Source: Aurantiochytrium sp. KH105
Taxonomy: Eukaryota; Sar; Bigyra; Thraustochytrida; Thraustochytriidae
Direction: 5' to 3'
DNA: 64,000 nucleotides
Assembly: GCA_003116975.1 (NCBI GenBank)
Contig: BGKB01000021.1
Coordinates: forward strand, 310,001-374,000
The notes under the pieces are model-generated. The model saw only the letters and a list, made by a program, of their open reading frames with translations. It did no database searches and was not told where the DNA came from. The translations under genes were made by a program, and so were the position numbers. How positions within the stretch are numbered: the stretch's first letter is position 1; the number at the start of each line of letters is the position of its first letter. Below are positions 56,724 to 64,000 of this stretch, piece by piece.

Positions 56724-57743
56724 CTATCGGTTCGTCGATGCCTTTGCTTCTTCGAGGGTGACCGTGCCATTGCCATCCCGGTCAAGAGCAGCAAACTGAT
56801 TTTGCACAAGACGAAGGTCCATCGGTTTGACGATGCCCATTTGTTGAAACTTGAACACGATGAACTCTGCCTCGGTGAGCGAGCCAGACGCGTCGGCGTC
56901 AGCTTGGAAAAGCTCGGTGACTGAAAGACGCCGCCGCAGGATATCCTCGCGACGGCGCCTTCGCTCTTTCTCGAGAATGGCGTCAATTGCATCACCAATG
57001 AGCTTGGCCATGGCCACAGTTCCAAAGGCTAAATAAATGACGAGAAAGATAAGCCCACGACGACTGGTGAGTCGCACGTCACCGTAACCCACGGTGGTAA
57101 GCGTCACCACCGTGAAATAGAAGCTGTCGATAAAGGTCATGCCTTCTACTGCACAGAAATAAGTTATCCCAAAGAGGAAGACAAAGCCGACACCGAAACC
57201 AAGCTTGGCAACATAGGGTATCCTGCTTGTCGATTGTCTCGAGCGCTTTCTGAGCTTTTCAAGACGATGAGCGATGGCCACCGTGAGCGTCGAAATCGTC
57301 CAACCGAGAACTCCTACGCCATATAAGATGTAGAACGAAGTAAAGAAGCGTCCGCCCGGGGTCTTGGGTGCAAAATCTCCATATCCGACGGTGGTAAGGG
57401 TGACGACGCCGAAATATGCGCTTTCAAGTGCCGACCAGTCCTCCAAGAGCTGGCCTATGAGCAGAGCAAGAATGACGTGCAAGAAAAGGGCAGCCAGAGT
57501 AATCCATATGGACCTCGACGAACTTTCCACCTGCCGCGAGGCATCCTCGAGAACCGTCACAGTGGCTCGTTTTTTCTGTGCAAAGTCAATAGGGCGTCCG
57601 GGTTCGGCCAGGTGAGGAGGTCGATCATCGTTCGCATGGCTGCCGATCGCGCGATCGAGTGCATTCTCGTCATTCTTAATAAAAGGTGCAGCAGGCAGCG
57701 GGACGACCGTGCTTCCGGCACCATGACTATTGGCGAGGTGCAT
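56724..57743 (-). CDS. Two-pore-domain K+ channel with C-terminal EF-hands (TPK-like)
   Basis: A 339-residue protein from ATG 57743; codons upstream in frame have no ATG. Four TM helices enclose two pore loops, each with the full selectivity filter TVGYGD (TTVGYGDFAPK near 120 and TTVGYGDVRLT near 225). The C-terminus holds two EF-hands (DADASGSLTEAEF and DRDGNGTVTLEEA), as in plant TPK channels that Ca2+ activates at the vacuole. The N-terminus (~75 residues) is hydrophilic. The protein should carry K+ leak current gated by cytosolic Ca2+. Location (vacuole or plasma membrane) cannot be told. The gene diverges from the BART-domain gene and converges with kinesin. Length is close to that of plant TPKs. 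Confidence 0.95.
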   Translation of the reverse strand: MHLANSHGAGSTVVPLPAAPFIKNDENALDRAIGSHANDDRPPHLAEPGRPIDFAQKKRATVTVLEDASRQVESSSRSIWITLAALFLHVILALLIGQLLEDWSALESAYFGVVTLTTVGYGDFAPKTPGGRFFTSFYILYGVGVLGWTISTLTVAIAHRLEKLRKRSRQSTSRIPYVAKLGFGVGFVFLFGITYFCAVEGMTFIDSFYFTVVTLTTVGYGDVRLTSRRGLIFLVIYLAFGTVAMAKLIGDAIDAILEKERRRRREDILRRRLSVTELFQADADASGSLTEAEFIVFKFQQMGIVKPMDLRLVQNQFAALDRDGNGTVTLEEAKASTNR

Positions 57744-57853
57744 TGGAGCCTCTCGTGTCGCACATGCGCGTCTGGATAAAAAAGGCAAGCAATCGTCGCG
57801 CAATTTATAAGAAACTGCAAAAAAAGTCAAGAGCGCTCGAGCGAAGTTCTTGC

Positions 57854-57878
57854 TACGCGTGATACGCGTGCTACGCGT
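57854..57878. promoter_or_regulatory. Triple ACGCGT (MCB-like) cluster
   Basis: TACGCGT occurs at 57854-57860, 57863-57869 and 57872-57878, exactly 9 bp apart. ACGCGT is the MluI cell-cycle box bound by MBF in yeast and close to E2F sites. Here it lies ~110 bp upstream of the K+ channel ATG and ~335 bp upstream of the BART gene. Function is inferred. Confidence 0.45.
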
Positions 57879-57879
57879 A

Positions 57880-57906
57880 TGTGCGTGTGCGTGCGCGCGC
57901 GCGCGC
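57880..57906. repeat. Alternating purine-pyrimidine tract (GT/GC)n
   Basis: About 27 bp of TGTGCGTGCGCGCGC-type sequence, prone to left-handed Z-DNA. Confidence 0.8.
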
Positions 57907-58212
57907 CCTGTTCCTGCGATCCGCTATAGTAGCTAGCGCGCTTAGCACTGAAGTTGGCAGCGCATGGCGGCGCTAGCGACATGGCCGCCCGACTCTGACC
58001 GTGCGACATCATGGCACCGCACGACGATGTCCGTTAAGCCCCTTTATAGGCCACATGTGAGAAGTCTTGGCTTCCTCAGCAAAGGGGGCTTTGGCAGTCT
58101 TTGTCTCTTGTCCTGTTTCTGATAATGATGCCTGGTATGGGTAAATGAGGATTACGAAAGAGAGCAAGTCGCGGCGACATTGGCCCATCGCAAAACCGAG
58201 ACGCGAGCCAAG

Positions 58213-58983
58213 ATGCCCCGGGAATCCAAGTTTGCGGACGAGGAGGCGGCGGAAAGCAAGTTCGAAAAGGAGTCTGCCGGCGAAGGCAAGGAAATTGAAC
58301 CCTCTCCCTCGAGCAGCAAAGCGCGAAAGGTGGAGTCCAAGTCCGGGGACGATGAGACAGATGCCTTGATGAAACGAGCCTCTCGTTACTGCTTCAGTAC
58401 TCGATTCATCAGCGTTTTTGAGAAATTCATTCGGAAGAACGCATACCTTTTCTTTGACACTGTGGACTCTGGCGACGATGAGCACAAGCTAGAGTATCAC
58501 GACCTATTTAAGGAGTACCTGGTGTTGTACGAATCCACCATGGAAAACTGGCTCAAGGAGGAAGGTATCTCCTTGAAAGAATTCAATGAGGCGCTTCACG
58601 AGGCCAAGGAACGCGGTCGAGGAGGAGACGCTTATTTTATCAGCCTTTTGGTGGCTTCTGGAGAGTGTAAGTTTCCATGGCAGCAAAAATGCGCCGTAAA
58701 GAACGCAATATATGAAATTCAATTTCCATTTCAGTGTAGAATCTAACATATTCGCATTCAAACCGTAGACGACTGTTTCTATGACGTCATGATCAAGGAG
58801 GCAAACGTCAGCGTGAAGGACGGGAGTAGGGGGGAGAGCGTGGTCATAGTGAGTGACCTGGTCGTGCCTAGTCTCTCGACTGGATCTACTCTTTGGCGGT
58901 GGTGTCAACGTCAAAGTCCCAGGAGTATCCATGTTCCGCAAAGCGCTTGGAGTTTGCGACGTACTCTTCAACGTGGGGCATGA
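58213..58983 (+). CDS. BART-domain protein (ARL2BP/CFAP36-like), two exons
   Basis: Exons are 58213-58666 and 58769-58983, with a 102-bp intron (GTAAGT donor, CGTAG acceptor, phase 1). The product is 222 residues. After a charged, disordered first ~55 residues, the BART domain runs about 60-180: FEKFIRKNAYLFFD, EHKLEYHDLFKEYL, EGISLKEFNEALHEAK, and across the splice LLVASGEYDCFYDVMIKE, which matches the family's last helix only when spliced. BART proteins bind ARL2 or ARL3 GTPases and act in mitochondria or cilia. The final ~45 residues continue beyond the domain; the stop at 58983 overlaps the AIG2-like gene by 98 bp, so the true 3' end may be shorter through another splice (a GTGAGT lies at 58850). 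Confidence 0.8.
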
Positions 58984-59344
58984 AGTCCTTATCGTAGTCC
59001 CAGAGCGTGGGCTTGAGCTCAGCCTCGAGTTCCTTTTTCCAGACGTAAACATTAGCGCGGTGCGCTTCCCCATTTTCAGTAAAAATGTTTTCTTCGACGC
59101 GGTCGTAGTCGTCATCTTCAAAGCTGTCAAGACGGCGAATTTCCTCATCCGAGAGCTTGCTCACCAGCAAGCCCGTGACCTTGTCGTCTGGTTTCGTGGG
59201 GCGGATCCCCGGATACACGCGATCTTTGATTGCGTACCGCGTGTATCCGAGGAGAAGCCCCGGCTGGAACGCGGGCATCCTGCCCACGACCGTGCTCAGC
59301 ACGCGCTCCTCCATGAGGCTTCCGTACACGAAGACGACGTTCAT
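58886..59344 (-). CDS. AIG2-like / gamma-glutamylcyclotransferase-family protein
   Basis: A 152-residue protein from ATG 59344. The N-terminal VFVYGSLM motif forms the GGCT substrate loop; YAIKDRVYPGIRP, RLDSFEDDDYDRVE and ANVYVWK follow, all in the family order. GGCT-like proteins release 5-oxoproline from gamma-glutamyl compounds; AIG2-like plant members have unclear substrates. The catalytic Glu candidate is in the SFEDDDYDR block. The protein is short, single-domain and cytosolic. The start codon is followed by the conserved strand with no N-terminal extension. Its 3' end overlaps the BART-domain gene. Confidence 0.9.
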   Translation of the reverse strand: MNVVFVYGSLMEERVLSTVVGRMPAFQPGLLLGYTRYAIKDRVYPGIRPTKPDDKVTGLLVSKLSDEEIRRLDSFEDDDYDRVEENIFTENGEAHRANVYVWKKELEAELKPTLWDYDKDFMPHVEEYVANSKRFAEHGYSWDFDVDTTAKE

Positions 59345-60419
59345 GGCTGCTGCTTCTGCTGTTGCGGCTGTTGCTACTAAGAGCTGCTGTTGTTGCTTCT
59401 CTACTTGTTGCTCTGATTTACCTTCGCTTGATCGTTCGCCTCCCCCTTTTCCTTTTCCGCGTACCAGCCTCCGGCTAGATGCACGCGAGGTGTCGGTCGC
59501 CGTCGTTTGTCAAAGGTCTGTCGCAGCTATCTTGCCTTGCCAGTGTGAGCGTGTGTGTCATGCGGTAACTGATGATGACGAGCAGCAAAACTGATATCCA
59601 TGAAAGCCTCGCCTCGGTCGTGCCAAGCCTTTGGCTTGCAGATGGGTCCGTCAAGATGGTATGACGATACCTGCGGGCAGCTGAGTCTGCCGCCAGCCAG
59701 CAGCTTGCCACACGGTGCTCGCCGCTGTCGCCGCAATGGACCGGAAAGATAGGCAGACCGAATGAACATGCGAAGAATTATCCGCAACGCTGGAGCTGCA
59801 AGGCGCGAAAGGGGCGTGGCGCGTGCCATGACGCATCCTCGAGCCAAGGTGTTGTCCCGTATCATGGCAAGCTGAGTACGGGTACAAGAGCGTCGTTCTT
59901 TGCTATTTGTGGGTCATTGTCTGGAATTGAAGATTTTACGATCTCCCCCGCTTGCACTCGAGTATGCACCAAATTTGGGCTGCCGGAACGCCTCGGCGAA
60001 CAACGAAAAGAGAAACAGGGCAGTCGGCGTAGACTTTCATCCAGCCGACTATCCAATAGTCTATTCTTCTCTCGTTCGATTTCGTTTCTTTTCTTCGCTC
60101 AAAACCTGGACGCGATGATCCCCCGGCAGGCGGACAATGACTGTTGGACGCGACACGCGGTCATAAGCAAGCTTGCCGCCGGCAGATGTTCGGATTGGAG
60201 GGACTCGCCACCCCTGATCTCGTCTAGGGGTGCCTGATCATCTCCCCACCCCCCTTGTGACATTGCGCGCGCGTGCGAGAGGAGTAGTAGAGTGCAATAG
60301 AGACCCGGACCGAGATGCATTTTTTCAGCCAGCTGGTACGTGTAGCCAAATTGTCAAGACGGATGAATGTCCATGCTGCAAACGCAGAACTCGAAGCGAG
60401 ACATATCTGATTGCATGCC
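59345..60419. other. 1.1-kb divergent promoter region
   Basis: Between the AIG2-like gene (-) and myosin (+). CTG/TTG-rich near 59345-59400. An in-frame TGA at 60408-60410 immediately precedes the myosin ATG. No other gene was supported. Confidence 0.5.
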
Positions 60420-63400
60420 ATGGTGGCGCACGAGGTGGGTGCGCGTGTTTGGTACGGCGGCAAAGAAGATGGATGCTGGAAAATCGGGGAAGTGATCGCA
60501 TGCGCTGGTGGAGGCAAAGGCGACATTGTCGTTCGTCGAAGCGGCGATGCAGGTGGGCAAGATGAGCCCATGGACTCGGCTGAGGCCAGCGACACTGTCT
60601 TTGCCGTCAACCGAGGTGTCGAAGAAGATATGACGGCGCTTCATCACATTCATGAGCCTGCAATTCTCGAAAATCTTCGACTCCGGGCCTTGGAAGATGC
60701 TCCTTATACCTTTATGGGGCCCGTTCTTGTAAGCGTGAATCCCCTCCGCGAACTCGATGAGTCCGGGTACGAATGCGGTACAGCGCGCGCAAGAGGGCCA
60801 TTTGCAATTGCGGAGATTGCACTCCAGCAGCTCCAGTTAGGGGCGCGTTCCGGGACAGGCGATCAGTCAATTGTAATTGGCGGCGAATCCGGCGCGGGCA
60901 AGACGGAGAGCGCCAAACGAGTCATTCGCCACGTTGTCGCACGATGCCATGGGTCGGAGCAAGGCAATGAGCTCGAAGAGCGTCTGCTTCAAGTGAGCCC
61001 CGTGCTTGAGGCCATCGGAAACGCGTCGACCTGCATGAACCACAATTCATCAAGGTTTGGCAAGTACACCAAGGTTATTCTGGAGCGGCGTGCAGACAAT
61101 CAAGGCTGGTGCATTACAGGGGCACGCATTGAAACCTACCTTCTCGAAAAGAGCCGTGTCGTTTTCCAAGGTCCCGGCGAGCGCAGCTTTCATATTTTGC
61201 ATTATTTGCGCGCCGCTCGCGAGAAACTGCCCCATTTAGGACTCGACGCGCTTCAGCCTGATGCAAGTCCGAGAGTGGGCGACAAGGATCGCTTCGACAA
61301 GCTTTGCGGAGCACTCGCGACAATCGGCATTGACCAGGATGTCTTGTTTGCTTCATTGGCAGGAGTTTTGCATTTGCTTCAGGTCGAATTCGAGGGGGAT
61401 GCCGATGCAGCCACAATATCGAGCGACGCAGGTACGTGCTGCTCTCTACTTGGGCTTGAAGGAGGTCGAGATGCTTTACAAAAGCTCTTGTGCGAGCGCG
61501 AAGTGCGCGTACCTGGCTCGAGTGAGCCGATTGTGACACCAGAAGGGATCGAGCGCGCGGTGCAAAATCGCAATGCGGTCGCCAAGGCCATATATGCTGG
61601 TGCCTTTGAATGGGTTCTTCAGCGTCTAAATCAAAGTCTCGGTGGACCGCAGGATGATCAAGGTTCAGAGACGCCGAGGACGCCGATGCACTTTATTGGG
61701 GTGCTTGACATTTTCGGTTTCGAGTCAATGCAGCAAAATAGCTTTGAACAACTCCTCATCAACTACACGAATGAGGCGCTGCAAGACACCTTTATTCGGC
61801 AGGTATTCGAGGCAGAAGTGGCGCTTTACAAAGCAGAGGGGCTTGTCATGAAGGGTGCAGACTTTCCTCCCCCGCGCGCCTCGAGCGAGTGTGTGCATCT
61901 TTTTCATGGCGTCAAGGGGAAACCTGGGCTTTTGGCACTTGTCGACGAGGTTAGTCGCGCGCCCCAACCTTCGGACGAAAAGCTGAACAAGGCCATGCAT
62001 GACTCATTTGCCGGACACACGTGCTTTCCGCGGCCTCATCCGAAAGACATTCGCACGACCTTTATTGTCGCGCATTACCCAGGGCCAGTTTCCTATGTGG
62101 CGGAGGGCTTCATCCACAAGAATAATGACCAGCTTCCCGAGCGCGCGCAGCAAGTGCTAAGTACAGCAACAAACGTAGCTGTCGCGTGGGGCCGATGCTC
62201 GCCAGCAGACACAGCGCGTGGTCCTACAAATGCACGGGCCGGCGCAGGATCAGAATCAGGGGCCGGGTCGCGTCGTCGTCCGCGACGAAAGGTGCAGTCA
62301 ATTGTGTCCAAGTTCGCTGTGCAGATCAAAGCGCTTGTGGAGACCCTTGAGGCCACAAAGTGTTCATTCATTCGATGTGTCAAGCCGAATGTGCAAATGC
62401 AGCGTGAGGAAGGACGACCGTGGTTCGATCGAGCGCTCGTCGTGAGTCAGTTGCGTTGCTTGAGCATTGAGCAGACCGCGCAGGTACTCAAGTCAGGACT
62501 TCCGACACGTATTCCGTACCAGAGTCTCATTGATGCGTACGCGGAGACACTTCCTCAGGAGGCCCTGCGCATATGGCGAAATCTTGGCGCAGGGAACGCG
62601 CGCGAATTCACTAAAGCCCTTTTCTGGGCCTTTGACGTCCCTCACAAGGCATATCGGTGCGGAACGACGCGCGTCTTTTTCCGTAATGGCCAGCTTTCCA
62701 TGTTGGACCGCATTCTTGAGGCATCGAAGGTGTGGTCGTGCGCCGCACCTTCGGATGCCAAGGCCCAAGCGGAGCGCAAGTATGTCATTGACCGGTTCAA
62801 GTTGTACTATGTGCGCATGCTGTGGCGCAAGTGTGTGGCCAAGGCAATGGCTGCGCACCACTTTGAAAGTCGTTTGCGCTACTTTCGCGCACGTAACGAG
62901 GCCATTTCAACGATTCAACAACGCTTTCGTGCGCATCGTGTGCGATGCACATTTCTTTTGCAAAAAGCTGCTGCACTCGAAATTCAATGCTGCGTACGAG
63001 GGTGGCGCGCAAGACTTGAATTTGCTGCTCGTCTTGCTGAAGCTGCGCAACTTGCACAGGAGGAAGCAGCACGGCTCGCTGAAGCTGCTCGCGCTGCGAA
63101 AGAAGAAGCAGCACGGCTCGAAAAGGAGGCTGCTCTTGCCGAGGCGGAGAAAGAGCGCGAGAAAGTGGCCGCGCGCGAAGCCGAGGCGGCGGCGCAGCAG
63201 GTCAAGGCTGAGCAAATGCTATCGCTGACCGAAAGGTCGCGCTCCTGGATCCGGTCACCCTCGTGCTCACGAAATTCGTCATTTGTGGGAAGCATTAAGC
63301 CGGGTGGGCAAGGTCTCGAGCCAGAATTGCTCGCTGTGCACGTGCGTGAAGTGACAGAAGAAGATGTTTTGCCCTCGTCATCACGACCGCAGAGCACGAG

Positions 63401-64000
63401 GCTGGGAAGTTTCAGAGGCCTTGCAAAGCTCGAAGCACGGGTATTGCAGGGGAACCGAGAGAGCGAGCAGGTTCAAAGCCCTCAGGAAACCATGTCGCTG
63501 GAAAAGTGCAAGCGCATTGCCCGTGAGCTCTTTGGCGAGAATGCCAAGGGAGTGACGATGGCCATGGTGGAGGCATTTCGTGAGCAGACGTATGGGCCTT
63601 TTGCCGACCGGGTGTTGGCTTCAAGGCTAAAGTCGGCGCTTCGAGAGAGCGAGCACGAGCGGGCGTTGCTAAAGGAGCAAAAGATGAGGCTGCACGCTCA
63701 GCTCGAGGATGCTGAACAGCGATGCTGGGAGTACAAGGTCGTAGCCGCGGAGCGCGAAGCGCGCATTACCGAACTTACCACACGCATGCTAGACCTCGAA
63801 GCAGACTTTCGCGAGCGCGAGCGCGCATTCACGACAAACGTGCCAAAGACTCCCTTGCGCGTGCCTACCGCTGCCGGAGCACTGAGTTCCGACGAGGCCG
63901 CCTCACTTGCCTCGCTTGTGTCAATCATTCAGTCGCAGCAGCTGCAGCTTGCCGCCCAATCGGATGAAATCTCGCGCCTCTCGCGACTGCAGCAGGACAC
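60420..64000 (+). CDS. Unconventional myosin heavy chain, 3' partial
   Basis: ATG 60420 lies 12 nt after an in-frame TGA; translating onward finds no stop to the window's end (1,193 residues). A short N-terminal SH3-like piece (VWYGGKEDGCWKIGEV) precedes the motor, about 60-770. Motor landmarks: P-loop GESGAGKT at about 155-162, switch I NHNSSRFGKY at about 207-216, switch II DIFGFES at about 430-436, then NYTNEALQDTFIRQVF, and a basic, Ala/Gly-rich loop 2 at about 600-630. The usual Lys in the NAKT segment before switch I is replaced (GNASTCMNHNSSR). Two IQ-type motifs lie at about 828-868 (IQQRFRAHR and IQCCVRGWRARL), then an Ala/Glu coiled coil. The tail end is missing, so the class cannot be assigned. 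Confidence 0.93.
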   Translation, partial: MVAHEVGARVWYGGKEDGCWKIGEVIACAGGGKGDIVVRRSGDAGGQDEPMDSAEASDTVFAVNRGVEEDMTALHHIHEPAILENLRLRALEDAPYTFMGPVLVSVNPLRELDESGYECGTARARGPFAIAEIALQQLQLGARSGTGDQSIVIGGESGAGKTESAKRVIRHVVARCHGSEQGNELEERLLQVSPVLEAIGNASTCMNHNSSRFGKYTKVILERRADNQGWCITGARIETYLLEKSRVVFQGPGERSFHILHYLRAAREKLPHLGLDALQPDASPRVGDKDRFDKLCGALATIGIDQDVLFASLAGVLHLLQVEFEGDADAATISSDAGTCCSLLGLEGGRDALQKLLCEREVRVPGSSEPIVTPEGIERAVQNRNAVAKAIYAGAFEWVLQRLNQSLGGPQDDQGSETPRTPMHFIGVLDIFGFESMQQNSFEQLLINYTNEALQDTFIRQVFEAEVALYKAEGLVMKGADFPPPRASSECVHLFHGVKGKPGLLALVDEVSRAPQPSDEKLNKAMHDSFAGHTCFPRPHPKDIRTTFIVAHYPGPVSYVAEGFIHKNNDQLPERAQQVLSTATNVAVAWGRCSPADTARGPTNARAGAGSESGAGSRRRPRRKVQSIVSKFAVQIKALVETLEATKCSFIRCVKPNVQMQREEGRPWFDRALVVSQLRCLSIEQTAQVLKSGLPTRIPYQSLIDAYAETLPQEALRIWRNLGAGNAREFTKALFWAFDVPHKAYRCGTTRVFFRNGQLSMLDRILEASKVWSCAAPSDAKAQAERKYVIDRFKLYYVRMLWRKCVAKAMAAHHFESRLRYFRARNEAISTIQQRFRAHRVRCTFLLQKAAALEIQCCVRGWRARLEFAARLAEAAQLAQEEAARLAEAARAAKEEAARLEKEAALAEAEKEREKVAAREAEAAAQQVKAEQMLSLTERSRSWIRSPSCSRNSSFVGSIKPGGQGLEPELLAVHVREVTEEDVLPSSSRPQSTRLGSFRGLAKLEARVLQGNRESEQVQSPQETMSLEKCKRIARELFGENAKGVTMAMVEAFREQTYGPFADRVLASRLKSALRESEHERALLKEQKMRLHAQLEDAEQRCWEYKVVAAEREARITELTTRMLDLEADFRERERAFTTNVPKTPLRVPTAAGALSSDEAASLASLVSIIQSQQLQLAAQSDEISRLSRLQQD

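Larger units (their letters stand above)
57744..58212. other. Divergent channel / BART-gene promoter
   Basis: 469 bp. It contains three TACGCGT elements at 57854-57878, an alternating GTGC/GC run at 57880-57906, and a CTTTATAGG string near 58038-58046 that might be TATA-like for the + strand gene. No gene. Confidence 0.55.

Overview
This window looks like nuclear DNA from a gene-dense, intron-poor, GC-rich protist. The genes are typical eukaryotic ones: kinesin, myosin, a TBC-domain Rab GAP, DH-PH RhoGEF, N-myristoyltransferase, an RNA polymerase small subunit and TACO1. Introns are short (80-229 bp), GT-AG, and the standard stop codons are used. Two candidate cilium-associated families (FAM227 and a BART/ARL2BP-like protein) suggest a flagellated ancestor or zoospore stage. 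A stramenopile, possibly a thraustochytrid, is my best guess, but that is inferred from gene content and style, not from a marker gene.

I support 26 protein genes; the first and last run off the window. In order: a 5'-truncated ABCB10-like ABC transporter (+), a small two-exon helical protein (-), an ankyrin protein (+), a ~1,976-residue SAM/EF-hand/IQ/beta-barrel protein (+), a Ser-rich coiled-coil protein (-), a six-TM protein with a Cys-rich tail (+), N-myristoyltransferase (-), an LYR-motif protein (+), a tandem DH-PH RhoGEF with a central PDZ (-), TACO1 (-), RPB12 (+), a second ankyrin protein (+), an unrecognised protein (-), a 78-residue coiled coil (+), a Pro/Asp-rich protein (+), an NCKX-type exchanger (+), homoserine kinase (-), a voltage-sensor/nucleotide-cyclase fusion (-), a FAM227 protein (+), a TBC Rab GAP (-), a C1orf74/DUF4504-like three-exon gene (+), a kinesin (+), a two-pore K+ channel with EF-hands (-), a BART-domain protein (+), an AIG2/GGCT-like protein (-), and a myosin heavy chain (+, 3' truncated).

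Genes alternate strands, giving many divergent promoter regions of 0.4-1.4 kb and tight convergent 3' ends. One convergent pair overlaps by 21 bp of coding sequence and another probably by 98 bp. Seven introns were found in six genes, five of them short conserved genes. The long multidomain genes apart from the ABC transporter appear to be single-exon. Intergenic DNA is rich in simple repeats (CTTT, GA/CT, GGAT, CCAG, AGCAA, CGCT, GC) and contains a 28-bp perfect palindrome and a triple ACGCGT cluster. I saw no tRNA, rRNA, transposon or CRISPR.

Functionally the window is heavy in signalling and cytoskeletal genes: Ca2+ handling (NCKX exchanger, EF-hand K+ channel, EF-hand giant protein), small-GTPase control (RhoGEF, TBC GAP, possible ARL2/3 effector), motors (kinesin, myosin) and a membrane cyclase fused to a voltage sensor. 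The cyclase fusion is the most unusual item: it has a complete S1-S4 voltage sensor, no K+-pore signature, a large putative extracellular loop, and a cyclase domain that lacks the first metal-binding aspartate. Nothing in the layout suggests horizontally acquired islands.
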